Source of the DNA: Anaerocolumna chitinilytica
GTDB lineage: Bacteria > Bacillota > Clostridia > Lachnospirales > Lachnospiraceae
Assembly: GCF_014218355.1 (NCBI RefSeq)
Contig: NZ_AP023368.1
Coordinates: forward strand, 5,209,501 to 5,273,500
DNA length: 64,000 nt
Direction of reading: 5' to 3'
The translations under genes and the position numbers were made by a program. The notes beneath the pieces were generated by a model. The model did no database searches and had not been told where the DNA came from. It was given only the letters and a program-made list of their open reading frames with translations. This document shows positions 36,237 through 43,776 of the stretch, in pieces; within the stretch, counting starts at the first letter, position 1; the number at the start of each line of letters is the position of its first letter.

Positions 36237-36455
36237 ATGTCAATTATAATTAATATAGATGTTATGCTAGCAAAAAGAAAAATGAGTGTAACCGAGCTTT
36301 CAGAAAAAGTCGGTATAACGATGGCCAATCTCTCCATCCTAAAAAATGGCAAAGCTAAGGCCATCCGTATATCTACTCTGGAGGCGATCTGTAAAGCTCT
36401 GGATTGTCAGCCGGGAGATATTCTGGAATTTAGCAGCGATGAAAAGAAAGAATGA
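36237..36455 (+). CDS. Small XRE/YozG-like HTH regulator (second copy)
   Basis: A 72-residue HTH protein, MSVTELSEKVGITMANLSIL being the DNA-binding part and AICKALDCQPGDILEF the end motif. It is closely similar in length and pattern to the protein at 34783. The start is ATG 36237, after TGGAGG; 19 upstream in-frame codons are unlikely. It ends 12 bases before the flavoprotein gene. Confidence 0.88.
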   Translation: MSIIINIDVMLAKRKMSVTELSEKVGITMANLSILKNGKAKAIRISTLEAICKALDCQPGDILEFSSDEKKE

Positions 36456-36467
36456 CAGGTGATGATT

Positions 36468-37541
36468 ATGTATGACATTATTATTGTCGGAGCTGGTCCG
36501 GCAGGTGCTAACCTTGCACGGTTAATCGGTAATCAATATAAAGTCTTACTAATTGATAAAAGAGATAGGGAGAATGAGAAGCCTTCAAATCTGTCTCATA
36601 AATGCTGTGGTGGATTACTGGCACCGGATGCCCAAAAAATGATTGCCTTCCTTGGTCTTGGAATCCCCGGGGATATTTTGGTGGATCCACAGCTTTTTGC
36701 TGTAAGGACGATTGACTTATCCGCTAAACTGGAACGATTATATCAACGCTTTTATTTTAATATAGACAGGGAAAAATTCGATAGATGGTTCATCTCACTT
36801 ATTCCGGATACCGTGGAGAAAAAGTTCAACGCTTCTTTCCTGGATTACTCCGAAATACCGGGAGGCTATGAGGTCAGATATATCTATAACAACCAATTGA
36901 TATCTGAAAAGGCCAAAGTAGTTGTAGGAGCGGATGGTGCTTCCTCAAGAGTACGGCATTTAATCACCAAAAGTTCCAGGAGCTCCATAGCCGTACCCGA
37001 TAAATATATTGCCATTCAGGAATGGTTTGAATGCGCATATAAGCTCCCCTACTATACGGCAATTTTTGACGAAGAAATCAGCGACTTCTACTCCTGGATT
37101 ATACCAAAGGGAAACTCCCTGTTACTAGGTGCTGCCTTAAAGCCCAGGGAAAACACCAGAGAAAAATATGAACTGTTAAAATCCAAATTAACTCAATTGG
37201 ATTATCATTTTGGTAATAAAGTAAAGTCAGAAAGTGCATTTATCCTAAGACCTACGAAAACATCACAGCTCTTTACCGGTAAAGACAGCACTGCTCTGAT
37301 TGGTGAGGCAGCCGGTGCCATCAGCCCCAGTTCAGCAGAAGGAATCAGCTATGCACTAAAAAGCTCTTATTATCTGGCACAGAGCCTTGAAGGTGGAATC
37401 GATGGTTTCCTAGATAGATACAGTCATAAAATGAACCATATTAAGTTAAATCTGCAGCTGAAAAATCTAAAATCACCGGCTATGTACAATCCTTCTCTCA
37501 GAAAGCTGGCCATGAAATCCGGTCTGCAAAGTATAAAATAA
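36468..37541 (+). CDS. Geranylgeranyl reductase-like FAD-dependent oxidoreductase
   Basis: A 357-residue flavoprotein. It has the FAD-binding GxGxxG (IIVGAGPAGANLARLIG, residues 5-21), a CCGGLLAPDAQK segment near 48, VVGADGASSRVR (about 150-161), the GGR-family FYSWIIPKGNSLLLGAAL (about 205-222) and a second FAD motif LIGEAAGAISPSSAEG (about 277-292). Family members reduce isoprenoid or other polyene double bonds, but many bacterial homologues are uncharacterised. The start could also be ATG 36462 or GTG 36459; I chose 36468 for its spacing to AGGTG. It follows the HTH gene closely. Confidence 0.8.
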   Translation: MYDIIIVGAGPAGANLARLIGNQYKVLLIDKRDRENEKPSNLSHKCCGGLLAPDAQKMIAFLGLGIPGDILVDPQLFAVRTIDLSAKLERLYQRFYFNIDREKFDRWFISLIPDTVEKKFNASFLDYSEIPGGYEVRYIYNNQLISEKAKVVVGADGASSRVRHLITKSSRSSIAVPDKYIAIQEWFECAYKLPYYTAIFDEEISDFYSWIIPKGNSLLLGAALKPRENTREKYELLKSKLTQLDYHFGNKVKSESAFILRPTKTSQLFTGKDSTALIGEAAGAISPSSAEGISYALKSSYYLAQSLEGGIDGFLDRYSHKMNHIKLNLQLKNLKSPAMYNPSLRKLAMKSGLQSIK

Positions 37542-37542
37542 C

Positions 37543-37592
37543 GTAAAAGACAGGGACTACCGCAAAATTCATTTGTGGCAGCCCCTGTTTTA
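37543..37592. terminator. Bidirectional terminator between convergent genes
   Basis: GTAAAAGACAGGGACTACCGC pairs imperfectly with GTGGCAGCCCCTGTTTTAC. The inner sequence ACCGCAAAAT recalls the terminators at 17.3 and 40.5 kb. Confidence 0.7.
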
Positions 37593-37610
37593 CTTGTTAA
37601 ATGTTCTATA

Positions 37611-38645
37611 TTATAAGCTCTTTGCCAACTCTTTTAACCGGAGTATCTCTCTGTGCTGCCTGTCAATTGCTTCACCTTCCGTCACCTGCCATTCCTGTTC
37701 CAAGATATGAATGACTTCCTCCAAAGCATCTACAGCCTCCTCATAATCCCCCATAATTTCATATATATGAGCAATACACTCATAAGCATCGATATATTTG
37801 GGAGACGGTTGTAAGAGATAAGCCTGTTTATTAAACTCAATTGCCTCCTGATATCTGCCATCCGCCGCATAGCGGTCTGCTGCATAGGCATATACCAGCC
37901 AGTTGTCAGGTTCCTGTTTCACCATACTGTCCCAGATAGAGTAGGCTTCCTCCTGTTTTCCTCTTGCCCAGGCAATCTGGCCTTCATACATTCTGACACG
38001 GCAGTCATCCTCTGCTCTCTTCATTTCAAGCAGTACTTCATCTGCCTCTTGCAATCTGCCATCTGCAATCAGTTCATCCAAAAGGTACATATATCCTCTT
38101 GCATATTTCGGATTTTCTTTTACAAACTGCTGATAAAAAGCAATCCGTTTATGATGATTTGAATAATTCCAGTCCGGTATGGTGCCATGCTGTGCCCACA
38201 ACAGCGCTGTATGATTATCCTTTAAGGACGGATTTTCCTTTAAGGCTTCTTTCGCAAAGTACTCTGCTTGATCACTGTGCATCGCTGCTTCATGAATATG
38301 AAGTTCTGCCAGCAGGTTCAGACATTTCCCTCTGCATTCACTATCTGTAAGGTTTTCTTTCAGAAAATCCTGGGCGTAATCATATTCCATTTTTGACAAG
38401 GTTTTCTTAACCTGCAGCATATTTTCAATGCGTTCCAAATGAGTTTTTGCTGCAACGTCAAACAATTCGTCAATTGTAACGCCGAAAAAGGCAGACAACT
38501 CCGGTAACAATTGGATATCAGGTGTCGTTATATCATTTTCCCACTTACTTACGGCTTGCGCTGAAATTGACAGATGTCCTGCTAATTCTTCCTGGGTTAC
38601 TGATTTTTGCAGCCTCAGGCTTTTAATCTTCTTCCCTATATTCAT
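37611..38645 (-). CDS. XRE-family regulator with TPR-like repeats
   Basis: A 344-residue protein. Residues 1-65 are a classic helix-turn-helix (SVTQEELAGHLSISAQAVSKWE) followed by the linker ...FFGVTIDELFD. From about 90 to 335 it is all-helical with TPR-like repeats (YARGYMYLLDELIADGRLQEA; WLVYAYAADRYAADGRYQEA). Such proteins often sense peptides or partner proteins. Its own promoter is framed by two TGACCGGTCA-type dyads (38659-38716), suggesting autoregulation. Confidence 0.88.
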   Translation of the reverse strand: MNIGKKIKSLRLQKSVTQEELAGHLSISAQAVSKWENDITTPDIQLLPELSAFFGVTIDELFDVAAKTHLERIENMLQVKKTLSKMEYDYAQDFLKENLTDSECRGKCLNLLAELHIHEAAMHSDQAEYFAKEALKENPSLKDNHTALLWAQHGTIPDWNYSNHHKRIAFYQQFVKENPKYARGYMYLLDELIADGRLQEADEVLLEMKRAEDDCRVRMYEGQIAWARGKQEEAYSIWDSMVKQEPDNWLVYAYAADRYAADGRYQEAIEFNKQAYLLQPSPKYIDAYECIAHIYEIMGDYEEAVDALEEVIHILEQEWQVTEGEAIDRQHREILRLKELAKSL

Positions 38646-38658
38646 TTCTTGTTTCCTT

Positions 38659-38716
38659 CCTGACCGGTCACATTTATTATAACTTTCTCTATTCTTACCT
38701 TCAATAACCGGTCAGG
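38659..38716 (-). promoter_or_regulatory. Promoter framed by inverted operator sites
   Basis: On the minus strand, TTGAAG (38699-38704), 17 bases, TATAAT (38676-38681). ACCGGTCAGG (38707-38716) and its exact inverse CCTGACCGGT (38659-38668) flank it. TGACCGGTCA at 38661-38670 is itself a perfect palindrome. Confidence 0.65.
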
Positions 38717-38763
38717 TGACTTCATATCACCAAACAGTTAATAAGATTTCGTCTTATGAACTG

Positions 38764-39273
38764 TTATCTGGTCAATATACTTGTAATTCCGCCAATATAC
38801 AGATCATGATAATCCTTATTTCCGTAGAACTTATCACCAAAGTCAGGAAGTACGAAGCTATCCGTGTCCATCTTCTGAACAAAGAGCTTCTTGCATATTA
38901 ATACTTTATCTGCTTCATCGATGAAGGGAACCCCCTCTTGATAATTTACATTAAGATTCGCTTTCTTTATTTTATCTTCCGTTCTTCCGGAAACGGTACC
39001 CAAATAACTTAATTCTTTCTGATAATCCTTGTGGTTCAGAAAAGACAGCGAAAAACTATCTGCACCATCAATTAATTCCTTTGTGAAGCGGCTCTTTCTG
39101 ATTACTGTAAAGACAACATCCATATTCCACATAACACCAAGGCCACCCCAGGAGGCAGTCATTGTATTAACTACTCCGTCTTTTTCAGCGGTTATCAGCA
39201 TCCACTCATTTCCTATCAGCTGAAAAGGGCTTTCCTTAAAGTCTTTTGAATCCATGGTTTGAAAAGTATTCAC
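38764..39273 (-). CDS. Flavin reductase-like FMN-binding protein
   Basis: A 169-residue protein of the flavin reductase (split-barrel) family. WMLITAEKDGVVNTMTASWGGLG (about 24-46) is the FMN-binding signature, and FTVIRKSRFTKELI and GIPF-like VPFIDEADKVLICK segments follow. It probably binds FMN and reduces flavin or a small substrate with NAD(P)H. It is monocistronic, divergent from the EamA transporter gene. Confidence 0.85.
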   Translation of the reverse strand: MNTFQTMDSKDFKESPFQLIGNEWMLITAEKDGVVNTMTASWGGLGVMWNMDVVFTVIRKSRFTKELIDGADSFSLSFLNHKDYQKELSYLGTVSGRTEDKIKKANLNVNYQEGVPFIDEADKVLICKKLFVQKMDTDSFVLPDFGDKFYGNKDYHDLYIGGITSILTR

Positions 39274-39532
39274 TCGTTTTCTCCTTTGATTTTTATTTAT
39301 TTTATATCAATTCAACTTCACCTTTTGGTTACTTTCATTGAGTATAATCTGCTTCCATAATATCACATCTTCCATTAACTTGGTATAAGCTAATTTTAAG
39401 AAACTTAAAATCATTTCCTTAGGTTATACAACGCTATTAATATTTATTACTTGTATTTCACATAGGATTGTATTAGAATTACCTAATTGACTTGAGTCCA
39501 TAAAATTTTAGCTTAAAATGAGGTGTATTTTT

Positions 39533-40456
39533 ATGAAAAAAAATTCGTTACTTGGAGAATCCATGCTGCTACTTGCGGCATTTATCTGGGGAATTGCCTT
39601 TGTAGCACAGCGTATCGGGGGAGACTTAATCGGTTCCTTTACCTTTAATGCGGTACGTTCCTTCATAGGAGGCCTTACTCTGCTCCCCATTATATTTTTT
39701 ACCCGGGATAAAAATAAAAGAAAACCGGATTCCGAAAAAAGAAACCGAAAACAATTATTACTGGGCGGAACTCTTTGCGGATGTCTATTATTTGTAGCCT
39801 GCAATCTTCAGCAGCTTGGGTTAGTTCATTCAACAGCTTCTAAGGCAGGGTTTCTCACAGCGCTATATATTATAATCGTTCCTATAATAGGTATATTTCT
39901 CAAAAAACGTCCGGGTATCACTTTATGGATCAGCATATTGATCGCATTATTTGGTATTTATTTATTGTGTGCCACCGACGGATTTAATATTGCACCTGCA
40001 GACACGCTGTTTATGCTGTGTGCTCTGGTCTTTTCCGTACATATTCTGGTAATTGATTATTTTTCACCTCTGGTGGATGGCGTGCAATTATCCTGCATCC
40101 AATTCCTTGTATGCGGTTTTCTCTCTTCCATCGCTATGTTTGTGGTTGAAACGCCTGATATATCATCCATTCTTAAGGCTTGGATTCCTTTATTATATAC
40201 AGGTGTTTTGTCCTGCGGTGTTGCCTACACCTTTCAGATACTTGGTCAGAAAAGAGTGAATCCAATTATAGCTTCCCTGCTTATGAGTATGGAATCCGTA
40301 TTTTCTGCTCTGGGGGGATGGATTATCCTGGGCGAATCCTTGACAAAACGTGAATTATCCGGGTGTCTGCTGCTCTTTATTGCCATTATCTTGGCTCAGA
40401 TTCCGGTCAATGTAAAAAAGACCTCTTCTAAACTGTCCCAGGAAAAGTACTCATAA
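39533..40456 (+). CDS. EamA/DMT-superfamily transporter
   Basis: A 307-residue membrane protein with ten predicted helices in two EamA repeats. The first begins SMLLLAAFIWGIAFVAQRIGG; the second ends LLMSMESVFSALGGWIILGE, a DMT hallmark. It probably exports or imports small metabolites; the substrate is unknown. The start is ATG 39533, after GAGGTG. Confidence 0.88.
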   Translation: MKKNSLLGESMLLLAAFIWGIAFVAQRIGGDLIGSFTFNAVRSFIGGLTLLPIIFFTRDKNKRKPDSEKRNRKQLLLGGTLCGCLLFVACNLQQLGLVHSTASKAGFLTALYIIIVPIIGIFLKKRPGITLWISILIALFGIYLLCATDGFNIAPADTLFMLCALVFSVHILVIDYFSPLVDGVQLSCIQFLVCGFLSSIAMFVVETPDISSILKAWIPLLYTGVLSCGVAYTFQILGQKRVNPIIASLLMSMESVFSALGGWIILGESLTKRELSGCLLLFIAIILAQIPVNVKKTSSKLSQEKYS

Positions 40457-40568
40457 AAAACTGCCGCAAAATGATCTCTGAGGACGGATATACAGCCCTT
40501 ATATAGGATTTTTATTTCATTGTCCTATACAGGGACTGCATACCACTTCATTTTGCGGCAGTTCTTTC
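40457..40568. terminator. Long nested palindrome, probable bidirectional terminator
   Basis: AACTGCCGCAAAATGA (40459-40474) pairs exactly with TCATTTTGCGGCAGTT (40548-40563). Inside, CCCTTATATAGGA pairs imperfectly with TCCTATACAGGG. At about 105 bp it is longer than a usual terminator and could also be a small palindromic mobile element. It lies between convergent genes. Confidence 0.65.
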
Positions 40569-40584
40569 AATTTTCACTAGCGGA

Positions 40585-41313
40585 TTAATCTAACAAGGTA
40601 GCTATCTGTATGCTCTCCACCTTTTTATCTTTAATATGGAAGATCATTGTATCCACATAATTAACCGGTTCGTATCGGAAATCATCTTCCTGGTCACTAA
40701 TTTCGCCTCCAAGGAGATTCCCTTCCGGATAAGCTTCTTTCAGCTTATCAAAGCTGTCTCCTACCTTAATATTTCTTGTAGTTGTATATTTGGCATCTGT
40801 AATTTCAATGCTATGGATAAAGAAATTCTTATCTTCGGAAGCATCAATGGTCTTTATAACAAGTCCCGGGAAGATATATTGCTTTTCTGTCATTCCATTC
40901 AGCTGATCCATATTTAATCCGTCATCTGCAGAATAAGTATGAGTTTTGATTTCCTTTGGTTTTCCAAGAATGTCTTCTATTTTTTTATCATCCACAATAT
41001 CAGAAAGAGCAATCGTATTTTCCTTATAGAGAAAAGCGAGCTGCTTTAAAACTACATTTCCGCCCTTTTCTACGGTGCCTTCCTTTACAACCTCATCTCC
41101 ATCGTCCTTTGAGCTGTCAGCAGGGGTATCTGTCGTTATTACCTCTACGGTCGGTGTAGGCTCCGTTTCATTTTGATTATCCTTAACCGTTTCGGTTGGT
41201 GCCTTATCGGAATTACCCGGTGTATTATCTTCGTTCTTTTTACACCCCACTGATACTACTGCACAAAATACTAAAAGCATAGACATTACTGCTATTTTTC
41301 TTAAACCTTTCAT
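40585..41313 (-). CDS. Predicted lipoprotein of unknown function
   Basis: A 242-residue protein with a lipoprotein signal peptide (lipobox SVGC, Cys24) and a low-complexity acidic linker rich in Thr/Pro/Glu (about 28-75). The globular domain (about 85-242) resembles no family I can name; LGKPKEIKTHTYSADDG and KVGDSFDKLKEAYPEG suggest SmpA/BLIP-like repeats. It lies downstream of a two-component system on the same strand and may be controlled by it. Confidence 0.75.
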   Translation of the reverse strand: MKGLRKIAVMSMLLVFCAVVSVGCKKNEDNTPGNSDKAPTETVKDNQNETEPTPTVEVITTDTPADSSKDDGDEVVKEGTVEKGGNVVLKQLAFLYKENTIALSDIVDDKKIEDILGKPKEIKTHTYSADDGLNMDQLNGMTEKQYIFPGLVIKTIDASEDKNFFIHSIEITDAKYTTTRNIKVGDSFDKLKEAYPEGNLLGGEISDQEDDFRYEPVNYVDTMIFHIKDKKVESIQIATLLD

Positions 41314-41413
41314 TGTTATTCCTCCTTAAAATATTTGTTTCATCTAAGTTACAATGTCATTATAAAATAACCTTTTATCAGAGTAATAACAAACTTATAA
41401 CATTCTTGTAACA

Positions 41414-42823
41414 TTACGTCAAGGGAACTAAAAGGGTTACCGTAGTGCCTAAACCAATTTTGCTTTCCAGAATTAACTCACCATTGAATTTTTCCAGAAT
41501 CTCTTTACAAAGAGAAAGTCCAAGGCCGGAACCTGTAGCAATATTAGCATTTTCTGCCCTATAGAATCTCTCTTCTACTAACGTAAGCTCACTCTTAGAA
41601 ATCCCAATACCCTGATCTTTTATTTTAATAGCTGCCATATTTACACCGGCTGGGGTCTCTAGCCTTAATGTCTCTACTTTTATTTGGCCGCCTATATTGG
41701 AATACTTTATGGCATTATCCAGGATATTTGCAATTGCATGTGACATCAAGACACTGTTTACCTCTGCATATATACTGTCTTCCAGCTCCGTTTCAATGGT
41801 AATCTCCCTTTTCTTTGCCTTGGAGTTCATCTCCTCAACAACTGCCTTTGTAAGGTCGGATATGTTTTCTTTTTCAATGGTAAGCTGCTGTGCTCCTTTA
41901 TCGAACTTTGACAGAATCAGCAGTTCATTAATAAGCTTTGTCAGGCGCTCCGACTCATTTACCAGATGGGAATAGATTTTTTTTAGGTCCTCATTTTCAT
42001 TCTCATCTTCGTATAAATACTGAGAAAACCCTTGAATGGCCGTCAGAGGTGTCTTTAGCTCATGAGATACATTGGAAACGAACTGCTTTTGGTATTGAAT
42101 GTAATTGTTTAGTCTAATACCCATTTGATTTAACCCGGAAGCCAACATCCCAAGCTCATCCTTCCGTTTTAGTTCCACCTGATCAAATTGCTGCCTGGAA
42201 AATTTATCGGTAGCCTCAAGGAGATACTTAATCGGCTTTGTAGTCTTACGTGCGATATACAAACCGGAAAGGATTATCAGAAATGTAAATCCGGCTGCAC
42301 CAATCAATAAGATATAACGGATCTTACTCATAATTTCATAAAAGTAAGAGATATTTTCCACCATCTCAAACACATAAACATTCTGGTAGTATTTATCTTG
42401 AATTGGCATAGCAAAATAAATTAAGCCATTTTCTGTTACCGTATAAGAGTAATTTCCTTTCAGAGCTTTGCTGATATTATCTTTGAATATCTTGGGACTG
42501 CCATCGGTCACAATGATTCCATTCAAGGCCGACCCCAAAAGATTGAGTTTGTTATCATAAATTCTGATTTCCCTTCCGGAAGCTTTTAGGACCTCAAGAA
42601 CATTTTTAGCTACTTCTGAGGACTTCAGATCATTGGACTTATCAAGTCTTGTAAGCACCTCCCGAAAGGTGAGCTCACATATATCAGCCTTTTCCATCAT
42701 CTGTTTTTCAATGGTTATAAAGCTATAATAATCAATTGCCCGGTCCACTGTGACAATAATTATGGCAAAGGATAATATGGAGAAAAACAAAAAGCTCAGA
42801 AGAAGTCTGGTAGCATATTTCAA
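41414..42823 (-). CDS. Sensor histidine kinase (PhoR/ResE-like)
   Basis: A 469-residue membrane kinase. It has transmembrane segments at about 7-27 and 170-191 around an extracytoplasmic sensor, a HAMP domain (about 191-243), the H-box FVSNVSHELKTPLTAIQGF (His254), the N-box HAIANILDNAIKYS and G-boxes IKDQGIGIS and GSGLGLSLCKEILE. All catalytic motifs are intact. It overlaps its response regulator gene by 4 bases. Confidence 0.93.
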   Translation of the reverse strand: MKYATRLLLSFLFFSILSFAIIIVTVDRAIDYYSFITIEKQMMEKADICELTFREVLTRLDKSNDLKSSEVAKNVLEVLKASGREIRIYDNKLNLLGSALNGIIVTDGSPKIFKDNISKALKGNYSYTVTENGLIYFAMPIQDKYYQNVYVFEMVENISYFYEIMSKIRYILLIGAAGFTFLIILSGLYIARKTTKPIKYLLEATDKFSRQQFDQVELKRKDELGMLASGLNQMGIRLNNYIQYQKQFVSNVSHELKTPLTAIQGFSQYLYEDENENEDLKKIYSHLVNESERLTKLINELLILSKFDKGAQQLTIEKENISDLTKAVVEEMNSKAKKREITIETELEDSIYAEVNSVLMSHAIANILDNAIKYSNIGGQIKVETLRLETPAGVNMAAIKIKDQGIGISKSELTLVEERFYRAENANIATGSGLGLSLCKEILEKFNGELILESKIGLGTTVTLLVPLT

Positions 42824-43518
42824 AGGGAATCACCTCCAAATTGATAGCCAAACCCATAAACAGTTTTTACATATCTGGGATTTTCCGAATCCTCCTCCAG
42901 CTTCTTTCTAAGCCGCATAACCGTCATATCAACACTCCGGCTGTCTCCCAGGTAGTCGTAACCCCATACAATTTCCAGAAGTTCATCCCGGGTAAAGATT
43001 TTCGTGGGTCTTTTAGAGAGAGTCTCCAGGATTTGATATTCCTTTGCCGTGAGGGCAATCTGAGCACCACCCTTTAACACCCTTTTCGCTTCCAGGTCTA
43101 TTTCCAAATCGCCATATAGAATTGGCTCCGTACTGTCATTTTTCATCTGGTCAGTATTTTCAAACCTTCTAAGAACCACTTTTACCCTGGCAATCAGTTC
43201 TCTATTATCAAAAGGTTTTGTCACATAATCCTCCGCTCCAAGCTCAAGTCCCAGCACCTTATCAATGGTTTCATTCTTCGCAGATATCATGATAACCGGG
43301 ATACTGGACTTTTTTACAATCTCTCTGCATAGGTCATAGCCGGAGAAGTCAGGCAGCATCAAATCCAGCAGCACCAGGTCAGGGCGGAATGTATCCATCT
43401 CCCGAAGTCCTGCAGCACCGTTTTCAGCAGTTTTCACCTGATAATTTTCTTTTTTCAGTACTAATTCAATTAAATCTCTGATAGCAACCTCATCATCGAT
43501 CACAAGTATTTTTTTCAC
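42820..43518 (-). CDS. OmpR-family response regulator
   Basis: A 232-residue regulator. The receiver has Asp8/Asp9, phospho-acceptor Asp52 (LLDLMLPDFSG) and Lys in DYVTKPF. The C-terminal winged helix (about 130-230) has RSVDMTVMRLRKKLEE and VKTVYGFGYQF. It starts at GTG after AGGTG. It is partnered with the kinase at 41414-42823. Confidence 0.93.
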   Translation of the reverse strand: MKKILVIDDEVAIRDLIELVLKKENYQVKTAENGAAGLREMDTFRPDLVLLDLMLPDFSGYDLCREIVKKSSIPVIMISAKNETIDKVLGLELGAEDYVTKPFDNRELIARVKVVLRRFENTDQMKNDSTEPILYGDLEIDLEAKRVLKGGAQIALTAKEYQILETLSKRPTKIFTRDELLEIVWGYDYLGDSRSVDMTVMRLRKKLEEDSENPRYVKTVYGFGYQFGGDSL

Positions 43519-43694
43519 TTTGACTTCACCTGCCTTAACGAATAGTATAGTACTTTTATATTATCACCATTTTTAAACCGTCTCAATATCTAATAATTTT
43601 AAAGTTAATTATTGGTATAAGGAACCTGTAAGCTGGTTACCTTTTGACAGACCTTTCCCTGTTCCTTGCAGGCACTTCTTTATTATGAAACCAA

Positions 43695-43738
43695 ATAAAC
43701 CGCTCACAAATCAGCTGCCGATTTATGAGCGGTTTAAA
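43695..43738 (-). terminator. Terminator after the GH74-like gene
   Basis: AAACCGCTCACAAATC pairs with GATTTATGAGCGGTTT (43697-43735), 15 of 16 pairs, about 40 bases past the stop. Confidence 0.75.
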
Positions 43739-43776
43739 ACACTAATATGAAAAATCATCATTCTTTTTCCAAGATA

